A DNA stretch of 64,000 nt, from NCBI GenBank assembly GCA_947632335.1, contig CANROX010000004.1:1-64000 (forward strand), written 5' to 3'. The translations under genes were made by a program, and so were the position numbers. The first letter of the stretch is position 1; each line of letters opens with the position of its first letter. The notes beneath the pieces were generated by a model, which saw only the letters and a program-made list of their open reading frames with translations, searched no databases and was not told the origin of the DNA. Positions 34,348 through 45,804 of the stretch are shown one piece after another. This DNA is from an uncultured Clostridia bacterium. Its GTDB lineage: Bacteria > Bacillota > Clostridia > Oscillospirales > Acutalibacteraceae.

Positions 34348-36306
34348 ATGAACAAGAAAAACTGGACATTAACACCACTCTACCTTATTTTTGCTGTTCT
34401 TATGTTTGGTATGTCCTTTATATCAGTAAGGTATAATCCCTACCTTTCCCTTGCAGAATTTTGTGTCTCCGGATTTGCCCTTGCTTTGGTAATAGTGATG
34501 AACATCAGGTTCAGCTACTACATAAAGAGAATAGTTAAACATTCCGTAAGAAGGACAGAAAAGATTGACCATTCATATTTGGAGAATTTTAAGTTTCCGG
34601 TTGTAGTTGTGGGTACTCACGATGATGTTGTATGGTGTAACAGCAGTTTTGTTATTAACCTGTGCAAGGGCAGAGAACCCTATGGCAATAAGGTAAACCA
34701 TTTCCTGGGTAATCGCAGACTTTCGGACTTTTTGGGAGATAAGCCTGTAAAGATTAAAATTGGTGAAAAGTTTTATAGAGTATACGGGAATGTTGCCAAA
34801 GAGGCAACCTTGCTGTACTACATAGACGATACATATTACAAAAATATTGAAATAGAGTTTAACAGCCGAAAAGGCTCTGTGGCCATTGTAGTTTTTGACA
34901 ATGCAGAGGATTTTGATACAGATTCAGACGGTGAAACCCAAAGCGAGTTTCTTATGGCTTTTGAGAAGTGTATTCAAAAATGGGCATCGGACTACAATGC
35001 AATGTATTCAAAGCTATCTCAGACAAGGTATATTCTTGTTTTTGAGGAGAGGGCAATAAAGAAAATTACAGAAGACAAGTTTAAAATTCTTGAAGAAATC
35101 AGAAACATTAAGTTTGAGGGCAAATATGCCACAGCCTCTATTGGCATAGGCAGGGGCAAGGAAAGTCTTAGGGAAAGTGAGTTTTCCGCCAGAAAAGCCC
35201 TTGATATGGCTTTGGGCAGAGGCGGTGACCAGGCTGCCATTGCCGTTAATGATGATTACGAATTTTACGGCGGTGTATCCGGCGGTGTTGAAAAGCACAG
35301 TAAGGTTCGTACAAGAACCTTTGCTAACAACATAAAAACGGAAATTAAGCTTGCAGACAATGTAATAATTATGGGTCATAACTATAGTGACTTTGATTGT
35401 ATCGGAGCAGCTATAGGTCTTTACAGTACCATATCAAAGAGCTTTGACAAGGAGGCATATATTGCCTGTAATATACAGACAAGTAATGCGAAAATACTTA
35501 TTGACAAGGCCCAAAAAAGTGGTTACTCCGATGTTATTATCCCACCTGAAGAGGCACTGAAAAAGATAAAGTCAAACACCCTGTTAATAATTGTAGATAC
35601 GCATATCAGCACATTTATTGAAAGTGTGGAAATATATGAAAAGTGCAAAAAGGTTATTATTATTGACCATCATAGAAAAATGGTTGATTTTATTAAGGAT
35701 GCACTGATTTTCTTCCATGAGCCAACGGCCTCTTCAGCCTGCGAAATGGTTTCCGAGCTTATAAGCTATATGGGAGACACATATTTAAGCTCCTTTGAGG
35801 CAGGGGCTCTGCTTTCGGGTATTATGCTTGATACCAAGAATTTTATTATGAAAACCGGTTCAAGAACCTTTGAAGCAGCAGCTTATCTTAAACAAAAGGG
35901 TGCCGACACGGTTAAGGTTAAAAGAATGTTTTCAGGGGGTGTTGATGATTATAAAAACAAATCTGAAATCATTTCTAATGCAGAAGTATGGAACTCCTAC
36001 GCTATAGCTGTTCAAGATAAGGTTGTGCCTAACATAAGGGTAGTTGCCTCCCAGGCGGCGGATGAACTTATGGGCATAGAAGATGTTAAGGCATCATTTG
36101 TCATATTCAGAATTGATGAAGAAACAACGGGTATTTCAGCAAGAAGCTATGGCAAAACAAATGTTCAAATTATTATGGAAAAGCTGGGTGGTGGCGGTCA
36201 TCTTTCAATGGCAGCCTGTCAGCTTAAAAAAATTAATGTTAAGGAAGCAGAGGAATTGCTCCTTTCTACCATAAAAAAACTTAAACAGGAAGGTAAAATT
36301 CGATGA
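34348..36306 (+). CDS. gdpP: c-di-AMP phosphodiesterase GdpP
   Basis: A 652-residue membrane enzyme degrading the second messenger c-di-AMP. Two membrane helices lie in residues 1-60, followed by a PAS-like domain (about 80-150), a degenerate GGDEF domain (about 190-300) and a DHH-DHHA1 phosphodiesterase. Catalytic features are [15 protein letters not shown] (first motif), IIDHHRK (DHH at about 439-441) and [13 protein letters not shown] (DHHA1). The ATG 34348 follows ggaaaggaggcac; the track's TTG lies in that site. It overlaps rplI by 4 bp. GdpP-rplI-dnaB order is shared with Bacillus. Confidence 0.95.
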   Translation: MNKKNWTLTPLYLIFAVLMFGMSFISVRYNPYLSLAEFCVSGFALALVIVMNIRFSYYIKRIVKHSVRRTEKIDHSYLENFKFPVVVVGTHDDVVWCNSSFVINLCKGREPYGNKVNHFLGNRRLSDFLGDKPVKIKIGEKFYRVYGNVAKEATLLYYIDDTYYKNIEIEFNSRKGSVAIVVFDNAEDFDTDSDGETQSEFLMAFEKCIQKWASDYNAMYSKLSQTRYILVFEERAIKKITEDKFKILEEIRNIKFEGKYATASIGIGRGKESLRESEFSARKALDMALGRGGDQAAIAVNDDYEFYGGVSGGVEKHSKVRTRTFANNIKTEIKLADNVIIMGHNYSDFDCIGAAIGLYSTISKSFDKEAYIACNIQTSNAKILIDKAQKSGYSDVIIPPEEALKKIKSNTLLIIVDTHISTFIESVEIYEKCKKVIIIDHHRKMVDFIKDALIFFHEPTASSACEMVSELISYMGDTYLSSFEAGALLSGIMLDTKNFIMKTGSRTFEAAAYLKQKGADTVKVKRMFSGGVDDYKNKSEIISNAEVWNSYAIAVQDKVVPNIRVVASQAADELMGIEDVKASFVIFRIDEETTGISARSYGKTNVQIIMEKLGGGGHLSMAACQLKKINVKEAEELLLSTIKKLKQEGKIR

Positions 36307-36749
36307 AAGTAATTTTAAAACAAGATGTAAAGGGTTTGGGAAAAAAGGGTCAGCTTGCAGAGGCATCTGACGGTTATGCCCGCAATTTTCTTTTCCCTAA
36401 GGGTTTAGCTGCCCCTGCAGATAATAAGGCTATGAATGAGCTGAAAAATGCAGAAAGCTCGAAGCAGTTTAAAATTGATACTCAGATTAAACAGGCAAAC
36501 GGTTATAAGGAAAAACTTGAGGGTACGGTTTTTAAAATGACTGCAAAGGCAGGTTCAAACGGCAGACTTTTTGGTTCGGTTACAGCCAAGGAGGTTGCCC
36601 AGGAAATAAAAAAACAGTACAACATTGTTGTGGATAAGAGAAAGGTTACTCTTGCTACAGAAATCAAGGCTTTTGGTACATATAACGCTGTTGTAAAGCT
36701 ATATAACGGCATTAGCGCAAACATTAAGATACAGGTTTCTGAAGCATAA
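36303..36749 (+). CDS. rplI: 50S ribosomal protein L9
   Basis: L9 binds 23S rRNA and spans two domains joined by a long helix. The 148-residue protein begins [34 protein letters not shown], as usual, and ends with the conserved C-terminal domain ([37 protein letters not shown]). It overlaps the end of gdpP and lies 9 bp before dnaB. Confidence 0.98.
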   Translation: MKVILKQDVKGLGKKGQLAEASDGYARNFLFPKGLAAPADNKAMNELKNAESSKQFKIDTQIKQANGYKEKLEGTVFKMTAKAGSNGRLFGSVTAKEVAQEIKKQYNIVVDKRKVTLATEIKAFGTYNAVVKLYNGISANIKIQVSEA

Positions 36750-36758
36750 GGTGTTATT

Positions 36759-38126
36759 ATGGCAGACTTTGGTTTAACAGGTTCTGTAGACAGTATGAAT
36801 TTACCATATAGCCCTGAGGCAGAGCAGTCTGTTTTAGGTGCTATTATTATGGAACCCAACTGTCTTAACAGAGTAATGGAGCTTATTCCAAGTCCTGATT
36901 ATTTTTATATATTGACCCATAAGGTTATTTACGGTAAAATGCTGAGTCTGTATACAGAGTCCAGACCTATTGACCCTATAACTCTTATTGAGGCTTTAAA
37001 GGCTGAAAGGGATTTTGACGATGCTACCGGCAAGACATATATTTATGACCTTGTCAATGCCTGTCCTTCCATTTCAAATGTGGAAGAACACGCAAAGCTC
37101 GTTAGGGACAGGTACAGCGTCAGACAGCTTATTACAGCCTCAAGGGATATTATTGAAACAGCCAATTCCGGCGAGGTTGAGCCGGACAGACTTATTGACT
37201 CTGCGGAGCAGAAAATTTTTGACATCAGGCAGGGCAAATCTGTTGACGGACTTGAAAAGATAGACAAAATAATTTATCAAACCTTTGAACGGCTTGATAA
37301 ACTTAATAGAGATGACGAGGAGTTTAAGCCTACATCAACGGGCATTTCCGATTTGGATAGGGTTATTACCGGTCTTAACCGCTCTGACCTTATTCTTTTA
37401 GCTGCCCGTCCCGGTATGGGTAAAACCTCATTTGCACTTAATATAGCCAGAAGTGTTGCAGTACAGGGAAAAAAGAGAGTTGCTTTCTTTTCTTTGGAAA
37501 TGACTAAAGAGCAGTTGGCGTCCAGACTTCTTTCTGTAGAGGCTATGGTTGGCGGTGTAAAACTGCGTACAGGTAAAATGTCAGAAGAAGAATGGACCAG
37601 AATTATATCCGCCAGTGATGTACTTGCAAAGACGGAGATTTATCTGGACGAAACTTCAAATATTACTGTGCCGGAAATGAAAGCAAAGCTGAGAAGACTG
37701 AAAAATGTAGATTTAGTCGTTATTGACTACTTGCAGCTTATGAGTTCGGCAAAGGCGATTAATAACAGAGTTAATGAAATTGGAGAGATAACCCGAAATC
37801 TAAAGATTATGGCAAAGGACCTTAATGTTCCTGTGCTTTGCCTTTCACAGCTTTCCCGTGCAAGTGAACAGCGTCCGGACCATAAACCAATGCTTTCAGA
37901 CCTTAGGGATTCCGGTTCAATCGAGCAGGACGCCGATATAGTCCTTTTCCTATACAGAGAGGGATATTATGCAGGAAAAAATGGGGAAGAGGCAGGAGCA
38001 AATGTAGACCTTAATTCTGCCGAATGTATGGTTGCAAAAAACCGACATGGAGAAACCAATGTAGTAAAACTCCATTGGCAGGGTGAGTTTATGCGCTTTA
38101 CATCATTAGAACATAATTATGATTAA
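36759..38126 (+). CDS. dnaB: replicative DNA helicase DnaB (DnaC in Bacillus)
   Basis: A 455-residue hexameric helicase that unwinds DNA at the fork. The N-terminal domain (PYSPEAEQSVLGAIIMEPNCL) is followed by a RecA-like ATPase with Walker A LAARPGMGKTSFALNIA (about residue 210) and Walker B LVVIDYLQLM. SQLSRASEQRPDHKPMLSDLRDSGSIEQDAD is the conserved C-terminal motif. No intein is present. It overlaps tilS by 8 bp, joining a replication gene to a tRNA-modification gene in one transcript. Confidence 0.97.
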   Translation: MADFGLTGSVDSMNLPYSPEAEQSVLGAIIMEPNCLNRVMELIPSPDYFYILTHKVIYGKMLSLYTESRPIDPITLIEALKAERDFDDATGKTYIYDLVNACPSISNVEEHAKLVRDRYSVRQLITASRDIIETANSGEVEPDRLIDSAEQKIFDIRQGKSVDGLEKIDKIIYQTFERLDKLNRDDEEFKPTSTGISDLDRVITGLNRSDLILLAARPGMGKTSFALNIARSVAVQGKKRVAFFSLEMTKEQLASRLLSVEAMVGGVKLRTGKMSEEEWTRIISASDVLAKTEIYLDETSNITVPEMKAKLRRLKNVDLVVIDYLQLMSSAKAINNRVNEIGEITRNLKIMAKDLNVPVLCLSQLSRASEQRPDHKPMLSDLRDSGSIEQDADIVLFLYREGYYAGKNGEEAGANVDLNSAECMVAKNRHGETNVVKLHWQGEFMRFTSLEHNYD

Positions 38127-39450
38127 TCTTATTGAAAAAACAATAGAACAATATGATATGCTGAAATACGGAGATACTGTTATAGTTGCACTTTCCGGTG
38201 GGGCGGATTCAGTCTGCCTGCTTCATAATTTTAGCGAAATCAGGGAAAAATATAATATAAAACTTATGGCGTGCCATGTGAATCATCATTTGCGTGGTGA
38301 AGAGTCCCACAAGGATATGGAGTTTTGCAGAGAGCTTTGCAGACAGAATGATATTGAAATTTTTATTAAAGAAGCAGATGTTGACGCCCTCTCAAAACAG
38401 CAGAAACTTAGTCATGAGGAATGTGGCAGAAATGTTAGATATGAGTTTTTTAATTCTTTAGCAGAAAAATATAATGCTAAGATAGCCACAGCCCATAATG
38501 CAGACGATAACGCAGAAACAGTTATATACAATCTTACAAGGGGAGCGTCCCTAAAAGGACTTTCAGGCATACCGAGGGTAAGGGGAAATATTATAAGGCC
38601 TCTCATAAACTGCACAAGACAGGAGATAGAGGAGTACTGCAAAAGCTATGGACTGATTTTTGTAACAGACAGCACAAACCTTACAGATGAATACACAAGG
38701 AATAAAATTCGGCACAGAGTTATGCCTGTTCTAAGGGAAATTAATCCATCTGTAGAGCATACTGTTTTGCAGATGAACAGTACACTTAGTGAAATTTCCG
38801 ATTATCTTGAAAAAAATGCCCTCCTCCTGCTAAAGATAGCAGGAAACAGGGACGGTTATTTTACAAGTAAGCTGAATGAGGCAAATCCTGTAATTCTAAG
38901 ACAGGCTGTTGCCCGTCTATTTGCCCAAAACGGTTTTAATTCCTATTCAAGAAAGCATATTGACGAGGTATTAAGCATAATAAAAAATGGTGGAAAGGTA
39001 AATCTTAAAAATAATCTTGTTGCTGTAAACAAGCAGGGACTTTTTAGAATTGTAAAGCCTGAAAATAATGATTTTTTTTCCACAGAGGTTGAGGAAAACG
39101 GCTCTTATAAGTACAAAAACAGGGTCATAACTTTTGAAAATGTGAAAATTAGAAGAAATTTTAAGGAATACACTTCCATAAATTACATTAGTAGTGATAT
39201 AATATGCCCAAGGCTAACCCTTAGAAACAGACTGGCAGGGGATACAATCCGTCTGAAAAACAGGGGCGTTACAAAAAGCCTTAAAAAGCTGATGAATGAA
39301 AAGAAAATTCCGGAGGAAAAAAGGGACGAACTTCTTGTCCTCGCCTTAGATAACCAGGTTTTTTGGGTAGAGGGCATTGGAATTTCCGAAAAAGCATCAG
39401 TAAAAGAAACTGATAAAACCTGTATAAAAATTACATTTACAGATTTATAA
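38119..39450 (+). CDS. tilS: tRNA(Ile)-lysidine synthetase
   Basis: TilS turns C34 of tRNA-Ile(CAU) into lysidine so it reads AUA. The PP-loop ATP-binding motif is VALSGGADSVCLL (about residue 25), followed by the conserved HVNHHLRG and TAHNADDNAETV. The C-terminal half carries the TilS-specific domain with RLAGDTIRLKNRGVTKSLKKLMNEKKIP. The 443-residue length is normal. It starts inside the end of dnaB and is 19 bp ahead of hpt, the tilS-hpt-ftsH order also found in Bacillus. Confidence 0.96.
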   Translation: MINLIEKTIEQYDMLKYGDTVIVALSGGADSVCLLHNFSEIREKYNIKLMACHVNHHLRGEESHKDMEFCRELCRQNDIEIFIKEADVDALSKQQKLSHEECGRNVRYEFFNSLAEKYNAKIATAHNADDNAETVIYNLTRGASLKGLSGIPRVRGNIIRPLINCTRQEIEEYCKSYGLIFVTDSTNLTDEYTRNKIRHRVMPVLREINPSVEHTVLQMNSTLSEISDYLEKNALLLLKIAGNRDGYFTSKLNEANPVILRQAVARLFAQNGFNSYSRKHIDEVLSIIKNGGKVNLKNNLVAVNKQGLFRIVKPENNDFFSTEVEENGSYKYKNRVITFENVKIRRNFKEYTSINYISSDIICPRLTLRNRLAGDTIRLKNRGVTKSLKKLMNEKKIPEEKRDELLVLALDNQVFWVEGIGISEKASVKETDKTCIKITFTDL

Positions 39451-39469
39451 TAGAGGAATACTTTTTATA

Positions 39470-40015
39470 ATGAATAAAGATATTAAACAAATTATTCTTA
39501 CTTCAGAAGAAATAACCCGTATCACCATGGATATTGCAGGCAAAATTAACAAAGACTATATTGGTAAAAACCTGGTACTTGTTGGACTGCTTAAAGGCAG
39601 TATCTGTTTTATGGCGGAGCTTATGAAGTATATAGAAGTACCCTGTAAAATAGACTTTTTGGCGGTTTCTTCCTATGAGGACGGAACAGTCAGTACAGGG
39701 AGGGTAAATGTTTTAAAGGATATGTCTATGCCTGCTGAAAATATGGATATTCTTATTGTTGAGGATATTATTGACAGCGGAAATACCCTTTCCTTTATTG
39801 TGGACCTGCTGAAAGCAAAGAAATGCTCATCAGTGGAAATTGCAACACTCCTTGATAAACCCTCCAAAAGACAGAAACAAGTTTCTGTAAAATACATCGG
39901 AAAAGAGATTGAGGACCTTTTTGTTGTAGGTTTTGGTCTTGATTACGCTCAGTATTACAGAAATTTGCCATACATAGGTGTTTTAAAAGAATCTGTTTAT
40001 TCAGAACAAAAATAG
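39470..40015 (+). CDS. hpt: hypoxanthine-guanine phosphoribosyltransferase
   Basis: Hpt salvages hypoxanthine and guanine to IMP and GMP. The PRPP-binding motif [14 protein letters not shown] (about residues 97-110) is intact; [16 protein letters not shown] and [10 protein letters not shown] upstream and [20 protein letters not shown] near the end are typical of the family. The protein has 181 residues. It lies between tilS and ftsH with short spacers. Confidence 0.96.
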   Translation: MNKDIKQIILTSEEITRITMDIAGKINKDYIGKNLVLVGLLKGSICFMAELMKYIEVPCKIDFLAVSSYEDGTVSTGRVNVLKDMSMPAENMDILIVEDIIDSGNTLSFIVDLLKAKKCSSVEIATLLDKPSKRQKQVSVKYIGKEIEDLFVVGFGLDYAQYYRNLPYIGVLKESVYSEQK

Positions 40016-40035
40016 AAAGAGATAAGGAGAATTAT

Positions 40036-41910
40036 ATGAAAAACAAAGGTAATTTAAAAAAATTACTTTACATCGCTATTCCTGTTCTTGTTCTCATTGG
40101 ACTGCTTTATATGTTCAGTACAAGTTCAGCGTCGGACAACACATATAGTGATGTAATTTACCAGTTCCAGAATCAGAATGTTAAGAGTTTTACTGTCAAC
40201 GACGGAACCGGTGAAATAAAGATGAACCTTATTAAAAAAGTTGACAAGAAATCCACTATGACATACAAACTTGCTTCAACACAGCTTTTTATTGATAAGG
40301 TTGACCAGTACATTGATGAATATAATAAGGATAATCCTAATAAGCCTATGGAGTACGATATTGCAAGGGCCGCGGATAATTCCCTGCTTATGAATATACT
40401 TCCGACAGTTATTATAATGATAATCCTTATAGTAGTATGGGTGCTTGTATTCCGAAAAATGGGGGGTATGGGCAACAAGGAAATGCAGTTTGGCAAGGCC
40501 AAATTTAAGAATGAAAACGACGAGAAACGCAAAACCACATTTGATGATGTTGCCGGCGCAGATGAAGAAAAGGAAGAGCTTGAGGAGATTGTTGAATTTT
40601 TGAAAAATCCCGGAAAGTTCAGCGCATTGGGAGCAAGAATACCAAAGGGTGTGCTTTTGGTGGGCCCTCCGGGTACAGGTAAAACTCTTCTTGCAAGGGC
40701 TGTTTCAGGGGAAGCAGGAGTTCCTTTCTTCTCAATTTCAGGTTCTGACTTTGTAGAAATGTTTGTTGGCGTAGGTGCATCCAGAGTTAGAGACCTGTTT
40801 CAGACAGCCAAGAAAAATTCACCTTGTATTATTTTCATAGATGAAATTGACGCCGTAGGCAGACAGAGAGGTACAGGTCTTGGTGGCGGTCATGACGAGA
40901 GAGAGCAGACCCTTAACCAGCTCCTTGTTGAAATGGACGGCTTTGGAGCAAACGACGGTGTTATCCTTATAGCGGCAACGAACAGGCCTGATGTTCTTGA
41001 CCCGGCACTTATGCGTCCCGGCCGTTTTGACAGACAGGTTGTTGTATCTTATCCTGATATTGCCGGCCGTGAAGCGATATTAAAGGTTCATGCAAGGCAA
41101 AAGCCTTTGGCTCCCGATGTAAATCTTAAAAATATAGCAAAAACTACAGCAGGATTTACAGGCGCCGACCTTGAAAACCTGCTTAACGAGGCTGCACTTC
41201 TTGCCGCCAGAAAGAACCTGAAGGCAATTACCATGGAGCAAATCCAGGAAGCAACAATCAAGGTTGTTGTAGGCGCTGAAAAGAAGTCAAAGGTTATGTC
41301 CGAAAAGGAAAAGAAACTTACGGCCTATCACGAGGCAGGTCATGCTATTGCTTTCCACGAATGTGATACGCAGGACCCGGTACACGAAATCTCCATTATT
41401 CCAAGGGGTATGGCAGGAGGTTATACAATGCCCTTGCCCTCTGAGGATAAATCTTACAACAGCAAAAATGAAATGCTTGAGGATATTGTTGTTTGCCTTG
41501 GCGGCAGAGTTGCAGAGGCTCTCATTATGGGAGATATTTCAACAGGCGCAAGTAATGATATTGAAAAGGCCACAAATACTGCCAAGAAAATGGTTACTAA
41601 GTACGGTATGAGCGACAAATTAGGTCCGATACTGTATGGCAGCGGTAACCAGGAAGTATTTATCGGCAGAGATATGGGACAGGTTAAGGATTATTCCGAA
41701 AAAACCGCCTCTGCCATTGATGATGAAGTTTATAATATTATTACAGACGCTTATAAACGGACAGAGAAAATTCTCAAGGAAAATATGGATAAACTGCATG
41801 AGATTGCAAAGTATCTTATGAAGTATGAGAAAATGTCAGGGGACGACTTTAACGCCGTAATGGATGGTACATTTGTGTACCCGAATGAAGAGGAAGAAAC
41901 AGAGGAATAA
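40036..41910 (+). CDS. ftsH: ATP-dependent zinc metalloprotease FtsH
   Basis: A 624-residue membrane protease removing damaged or regulatory proteins. Two membrane helices (about residues 10-28 and 115-138) flank a short external domain. The AAA module holds Walker [13 protein letters not shown] (about residue 210), Walker [13 protein letters not shown] and the second region of homology [20 protein letters not shown]. The zinc site HEAGH lies near residue 432. The tail is acidic. A weak terminator follows before uvrA. Confidence 0.97.
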   Translation: MKNKGNLKKLLYIAIPVLVLIGLLYMFSTSSASDNTYSDVIYQFQNQNVKSFTVNDGTGEIKMNLIKKVDKKSTMTYKLASTQLFIDKVDQYIDEYNKDNPNKPMEYDIARAADNSLLMNILPTVIIMIILIVVWVLVFRKMGGMGNKEMQFGKAKFKNENDEKRKTTFDDVAGADEEKEELEEIVEFLKNPGKFSALGARIPKGVLLVGPPGTGKTLLARAVSGEAGVPFFSISGSDFVEMFVGVGASRVRDLFQTAKKNSPCIIFIDEIDAVGRQRGTGLGGGHDEREQTLNQLLVEMDGFGANDGVILIAATNRPDVLDPALMRPGRFDRQVVVSYPDIAGREAILKVHARQKPLAPDVNLKNIAKTTAGFTGADLENLLNEAALLAARKNLKAITMEQIQEATIKVVVGAEKKSKVMSEKEKKLTAYHEAGHAIAFHECDTQDPVHEISIIPRGMAGGYTMPLPSEDKSYNSKNEMLEDIVVCLGGRVAEALIMGDISTGASNDIEKATNTAKKMVTKYGMSDKLGPILYGSGNQEVFIGRDMGQVKDYSEKTASAIDDEVYNIITDAYKRTEKILKENMDKLHEIAKYLMKYEKMSGDDFNAVMDGTFVYPNEEEETEE

Positions 41911-41931
41911 TTCTGTAATAGAAAAATTATG

Positions 41932-41957
41932 GAGGCAGGTTTATCCTGCCTCTGTTT
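41932..41957 (+). terminator. hairpin after ftsH, possible weak terminator
   Basis: gaggcagg and cctgcctc form a perfect 8-bp stem with a 5-base loop; the tail (tgttta) is only partly T. It may partly separate uvrA from the long upstream operon. Confidence 0.55.
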
Positions 41958-41985
41958 AACTTAAAAAAACAAGAATGAGGATTTT

Positions 41986-44811
41986 ATGGGTCTTGATAAA
42001 ATTATAGTTAAGGGTGCCAACGAGCATAACCTAAAAAAAATTGATGTTACAATTCCAAGGGACAAGCTGGTTGTTATTACAGGGCTTTCCGGCAGCGGGA
42101 AAAGCTCCCTTGCCTTTGATACAATTTATGCAGAGGGTCAGAGAAGATATATGGAAAGTCTTTCCTCATATGCAAGAATGTTTATTGGGCAGATGGAAAA
42201 GCCTGATGTAGAGTCAATAGAGGGTCTTTCCCCCTCAATTTCCATTGACCAAAAAACTACATCAAAAAATCCCCGCTCCACAGTAGGCACTGTAACGGAA
42301 ATTTATGACTACCTAAGACTTTTATATGCGAGAATTGGCGTACCCCATTGTCCGGTTTGCGGAAGAAAAATAGAACAGCAAACCATTGACCAGATTGTGG
42401 ATTCTGTTCTCCAAATAGAGGAGGGTACAAGATTTCAGGTTTTTGCGCCGGTGGTACGGGGCAAAAAGGGTATGCATCAAAAGGTTTTTGAGGCCGCAAG
42501 GAAAAGCGGTTTTGTTCGTGTAAGAGTTGACGGCAACATTTATGATTTATCAGAAGAAATATCCCTTGAAAAAAACAAAAAGCATAATATAGAAATTGTA
42601 GTAGACAGACTTGTGGTTAAGGACGGAATTAGGAGCCGACTGGCAGACTCCCTGGAAACAGCCATGAAGCAGGCAAACGGTATTGCAATTATAGGGATTG
42701 TTGACGGGGAGGAAATAACATACAGCCAAAATTATGCCTGCCCGGAACACGGCTTTTCTGTTGAAGAAATAACTCCGAGAATGTTCTCCTTTAACAATCC
42801 TTTTGGCGCCTGTCCAAAGTGTACGGGTATAGGTGTATTTTTACAGATTGACCCGGACCTCATTATCCCTGACCCTGAAAAATCAATACGACAGGGCGGT
42901 CTTAAAGGCAGCGGCTGGGCCATGGAGGGCAATACTATTGCTGAAGCCTATATGATAGGACTTGCTGACCACTATGGATTTTCTCTTGATACGCCTATTT
43001 GCGACTTACCTCAAAATATTGTTGATATTCTTCTGTATGGCACAAAAGGCGAAAAGTTTAAAGTTCATAGATATTCAAACAGAAAAGGTTTTGAAGCATA
43101 TGAAACGGACTTTGAGGGTATAATAGGAAATCTTGAAAGACGGTACAGGGAAACCTCCTCAAACTGGATAAAAGAGGAAATCCAGGGTTATATGTCCGAA
43201 CATCACTGTGACCAGTGCGACGGAAAAAGACTTAAAAAAGAGAGTTTATCCATTACTATCGGAAACAAGAATATTTCTGATTTTTGTGAAATGTCGGTAA
43301 CAGAAGCAATAGCTTTTCTTAATAATCTCGAACTGACTGAAAGGGAGAGTTTTATAGCCAATTCCATTCTCAAGGAAATATGTTCAAGACTTAATTTTCT
43401 TAAATCAGTGGGTCTTGAATATCTTACCCTTTCAAGAAACACAGGAACACTATCCGGTGGCGAAAGCCAGCGTATTAGATTGGCAACCCAAATTGGTTCC
43501 TCTCTTATGGGTGTTGTATATATTCTTGATGAACCCTCAATCGGACTGCATCAAAGGGATAACGACAAGCTCCTTGATACTTTAAAAAGTCTTCGTGACA
43601 AGGGTAATACGGTAATTGTTGTTGAACATGACGAGGATACAATGAGAGCCTCTGACCACATTATAGATGTTGGCCCCGGAGCCGGTATTCACGGCGGTGA
43701 AATTGTTGCCCAGGGTACTGTTGACGAAATTATAAAGTCGAAAAATTCTATTACGGGACAGTACCTTTCGGGAAAAAGAACTATTCCCGTACCACAAAAG
43801 AGGAGAAAAGGCAACGGGAAACACCTTGTAATAAGAGGCGCACAGCAGAATAACCTTAAAAATATTGATGTTCATATACCACTGGGAAAATTTGTATGCG
43901 TAACAGGGGTTTCCGGCAGTGGTAAAAGCTCTCTTATAAATGAAATTCTTTATAAAAAGCTTGCAAAGGAACTGAACAGAGCTAAGTGCAAGTCAGGTAA
44001 GCATAGAAAAATTGAGGGAATTGACAACCTTGATAAGGTTATTCAGATTGACCAAAGTCCTATTGGCAGAACTCCAAGGAGTAATCCTGCCACATATACA
44101 GGGGTATTCGGCGATATACGCCAGTTATATGCCTCTGCCAACGAGGCAAAAATGCGTGGCTACGGGCCGGGCAGGTTTTCCTTTAATGTAAAGGGAGGAC
44201 GATGTGAGGCATGCCAGGGCGACGGAATTAAAAAAATTGAAATGCACTTTCTTCCCGATGTTTATGTTCCCTGCGAAGTTTGCAAGGGACATCGCTACAA
44301 TGTGGAAACACTTGAAGTAAAGTACAAAGGAAAGTCTATTTACGATGTGCTTGAAATGACAGTGGAAGAGGGGTGTGAATTTTTCAAAAACATTCCGAAG
44401 ATTGCCCGTAAACTGCAAACACTTTATGAGGTGGGACTTGGATATGTTAAAATAGGTCAATCCTCAACCACACTTTCAGGCGGTGAGGCACAGCGTGTTA
44501 AACTTGCCACAGAACTTTCAAAGCGCAGTACAGGCAAGACCATTTATATTCTTGACGAACCCACTACAGGACTGCATATTGCCGATGTTCACAGGCTTAT
44601 TGAGGTTCTACACAAACTTGTGGACTCAGGAAATACAGTAGTTGTAATCGAGCATAATCTTGACCTTATTAAAACGGCGGACCATATTATTGACTTGGGT
44701 CCGGAGGGCGGTGACAGGGGAGGTACCCTTGTTGCCAGCGGTACTCCTGAGGAGGTCGCCTCTATGGAGGAAAGTTACACAGGTCAATACCTTAAGAGAG
44801 TATTAAAATAA
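41986..44811 (+). CDS. uvrA: excinuclease ABC subunit A
   Basis: UvrA detects DNA lesions in nucleotide excision repair. The 941-residue protein has two ABC ATPase modules with Walker A motifs [15 protein letters not shown] (about residue 34) and [15 protein letters not shown] (about residue 641). Signatures [12 protein letters not shown] and [12 protein letters not shown] follow in their modules. Zinc-binding cysteine sets are CPVCGRK and, later, [22 protein letters not shown] with CEVCKGHRY. The ATG follows atgaggatttt. No uvrB or uvrC is adjacent. Confidence 0.97.
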   Translation: MGLDKIIVKGANEHNLKKIDVTIPRDKLVVITGLSGSGKSSLAFDTIYAEGQRRYMESLSSYARMFIGQMEKPDVESIEGLSPSISIDQKTTSKNPRSTVGTVTEIYDYLRLLYARIGVPHCPVCGRKIEQQTIDQIVDSVLQIEEGTRFQVFAPVVRGKKGMHQKVFEAARKSGFVRVRVDGNIYDLSEEISLEKNKKHNIEIVVDRLVVKDGIRSRLADSLETAMKQANGIAIIGIVDGEEITYSQNYACPEHGFSVEEITPRMFSFNNPFGACPKCTGIGVFLQIDPDLIIPDPEKSIRQGGLKGSGWAMEGNTIAEAYMIGLADHYGFSLDTPICDLPQNIVDILLYGTKGEKFKVHRYSNRKGFEAYETDFEGIIGNLERRYRETSSNWIKEEIQGYMSEHHCDQCDGKRLKKESLSITIGNKNISDFCEMSVTEAIAFLNNLELTERESFIANSILKEICSRLNFLKSVGLEYLTLSRNTGTLSGGESQRIRLATQIGSSLMGVVYILDEPSIGLHQRDNDKLLDTLKSLRDKGNTVIVVEHDEDTMRASDHIIDVGPGAGIHGGEIVAQGTVDEIIKSKNSITGQYLSGKRTIPVPQKRRKGNGKHLVIRGAQQNNLKNIDVHIPLGKFVCVTGVSGSGKSSLINEILYKKLAKELNRAKCKSGKHRKIEGIDNLDKVIQIDQSPIGRTPRSNPATYTGVFGDIRQLYASANEAKMRGYGPGRFSFNVKGGRCEACQGDGIKKIEMHFLPDVYVPCEVCKGHRYNVETLEVKYKGKSIYDVLEMTVEEGCEFFKNIPKIARKLQTLYEVGLGYVKIGQSSTTLSGGEAQRVKLATELSKRSTGKTIYILDEPTTGLHIADVHRLIEVLHKLVDSGNTVVVIEHNLDLIKTADHIIDLGPEGGDRGGTLVASGTPEEVASMEESYTGQYLKRVLK

Positions 44812-44814
44812 ATT

Positions 44815-44841
44815 ACAGCACCTTTAGGGGTGCTGTTTTTT
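44815..44841 (+). terminator. intrinsic terminator after uvrA
   Basis: acagcacc and ggtgctgt form an 8-bp stem with a 6-base loop, followed by five or more Ts. Confidence 0.88.
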
Positions 44842-44903
44842 CATACAGATTGTATAGATATAATTTTTATCTACAAAATATGCTAAAGAGTGCCTTGCAA
44901 AAC

Positions 44904-44932
44904 TTTACATAAAATAATTCTTATGTTATAAT
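44904..44932 (+). promoter_or_regulatory. sigma-A-type promoter for the thyX operon
   Basis: TTTACA, 17 bp, TATAAT, leaving about 65 bases of leader before the thyX start. Confidence 0.7.
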
Positions 44933-45003
44933 GGTAATGTTTATAAGTGTGACTATGTATTTTACAGAATTATATGAATATTTAGGGGTAAGGAGATACT
45001 AAA

Positions 45004-45804
45004 ATGGCGGTAAAGGTTACGCTCTTAGCACATACGCCAATGCCGGAGCAGACGGTTGCAATGGCGGCAAAATTGTGTTATTCACCATCGGGAATTGAAG
45101 ATTTACGAAATGGTCTGACAGAGGAAAAGACAAGAGCATTTCTTGATATGCTTAGTGATTTAGGCCATGGCAGTCCTGTAGAGCACGCCTCTTTTACCTT
45201 TGGTATTGAGGGTATTTCAAGGGCTTGTTCCCACCAGCTTGTAAGGCATAGGATTGCCTCATACAGCCAGCAGTCCCAGAGATATGTGGATGGCACAAGG
45301 TTTGAATTTGTAACCCCTCCTGAAATTGAAAATTGTCCTGAAGCCTATGATGAATATAGAAAGGTTATTGATATGCAGGGACAGGCATATTCTCTTATTC
45401 GTGACGCCTTGGTTGTCAAGTATATTAAAGAGTTTAAGGGTGAAGATATTAAGGGCAGTAACGAAGAAATTATTTCAAACTTCAGAGAAGAAAATAAGTC
45501 TAAGTGTAACGCCTTTGTCAAGAAAGCAAATGAGGACGCAAGGTTTGTACTTCCAAATGCCTGTACCACCAAAATTATCTGCACATTTAATGCGAGAAGT
45601 TTGTATAACTTCTTTGCCCACCGTTGCTGTAACAGGGCCCAGTGGGAAATTAGGCAGGTAGCGGAACAAATGCTGCTTGAGTGTCTTAAAGTTGCCCCTG
45701 CTCTTTTCAAAAATTGCGGGCCGTCCTGTCTTTTTGGCCCCTGTCCCGAGGGAAAAATGAGTTGCGGCAAAATGAAAGAAATGAGAGAAAAGTATGGCAG
45801 GTAA
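45004..45804 (+). CDS. thyX: flavin-dependent thymidylate synthase
   Basis: ThyX makes dTMP from dUMP using methylene-tetrahydrofolate and FAD, an alternative to ThyA. The 266-residue protein carries the ThyX motif RHRxxxxxxxS ([11 protein letters not shown], residues 81-91) and the preceding [19 protein letters not shown]. The C-terminal region holds [18 protein letters not shown]. Several extra cysteines lie at the C-terminus ([19 protein letters not shown]), an unusual feature that could bind a metal. It overlaps tmk by 11 bp, so dTMP synthesis and phosphorylation are coupled. Confidence 0.95.
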   Translation: MAVKVTLLAHTPMPEQTVAMAAKLCYSPSGIEDLRNGLTEEKTRAFLDMLSDLGHGSPVEHASFTFGIEGISRACSHQLVRHRIASYSQQSQRYVDGTRFEFVTPPEIENCPEAYDEYRKVIDMQGQAYSLIRDALVVKYIKEFKGEDIKGSNEEIISNFREENKSKCNAFVKKANEDARFVLPNACTTKIICTFNARSLYNFFAHRCCNRAQWEIRQVAEQMLLECLKVAPALFKNCGPSCLFGPCPEGKMSCGKMKEMREKYGR

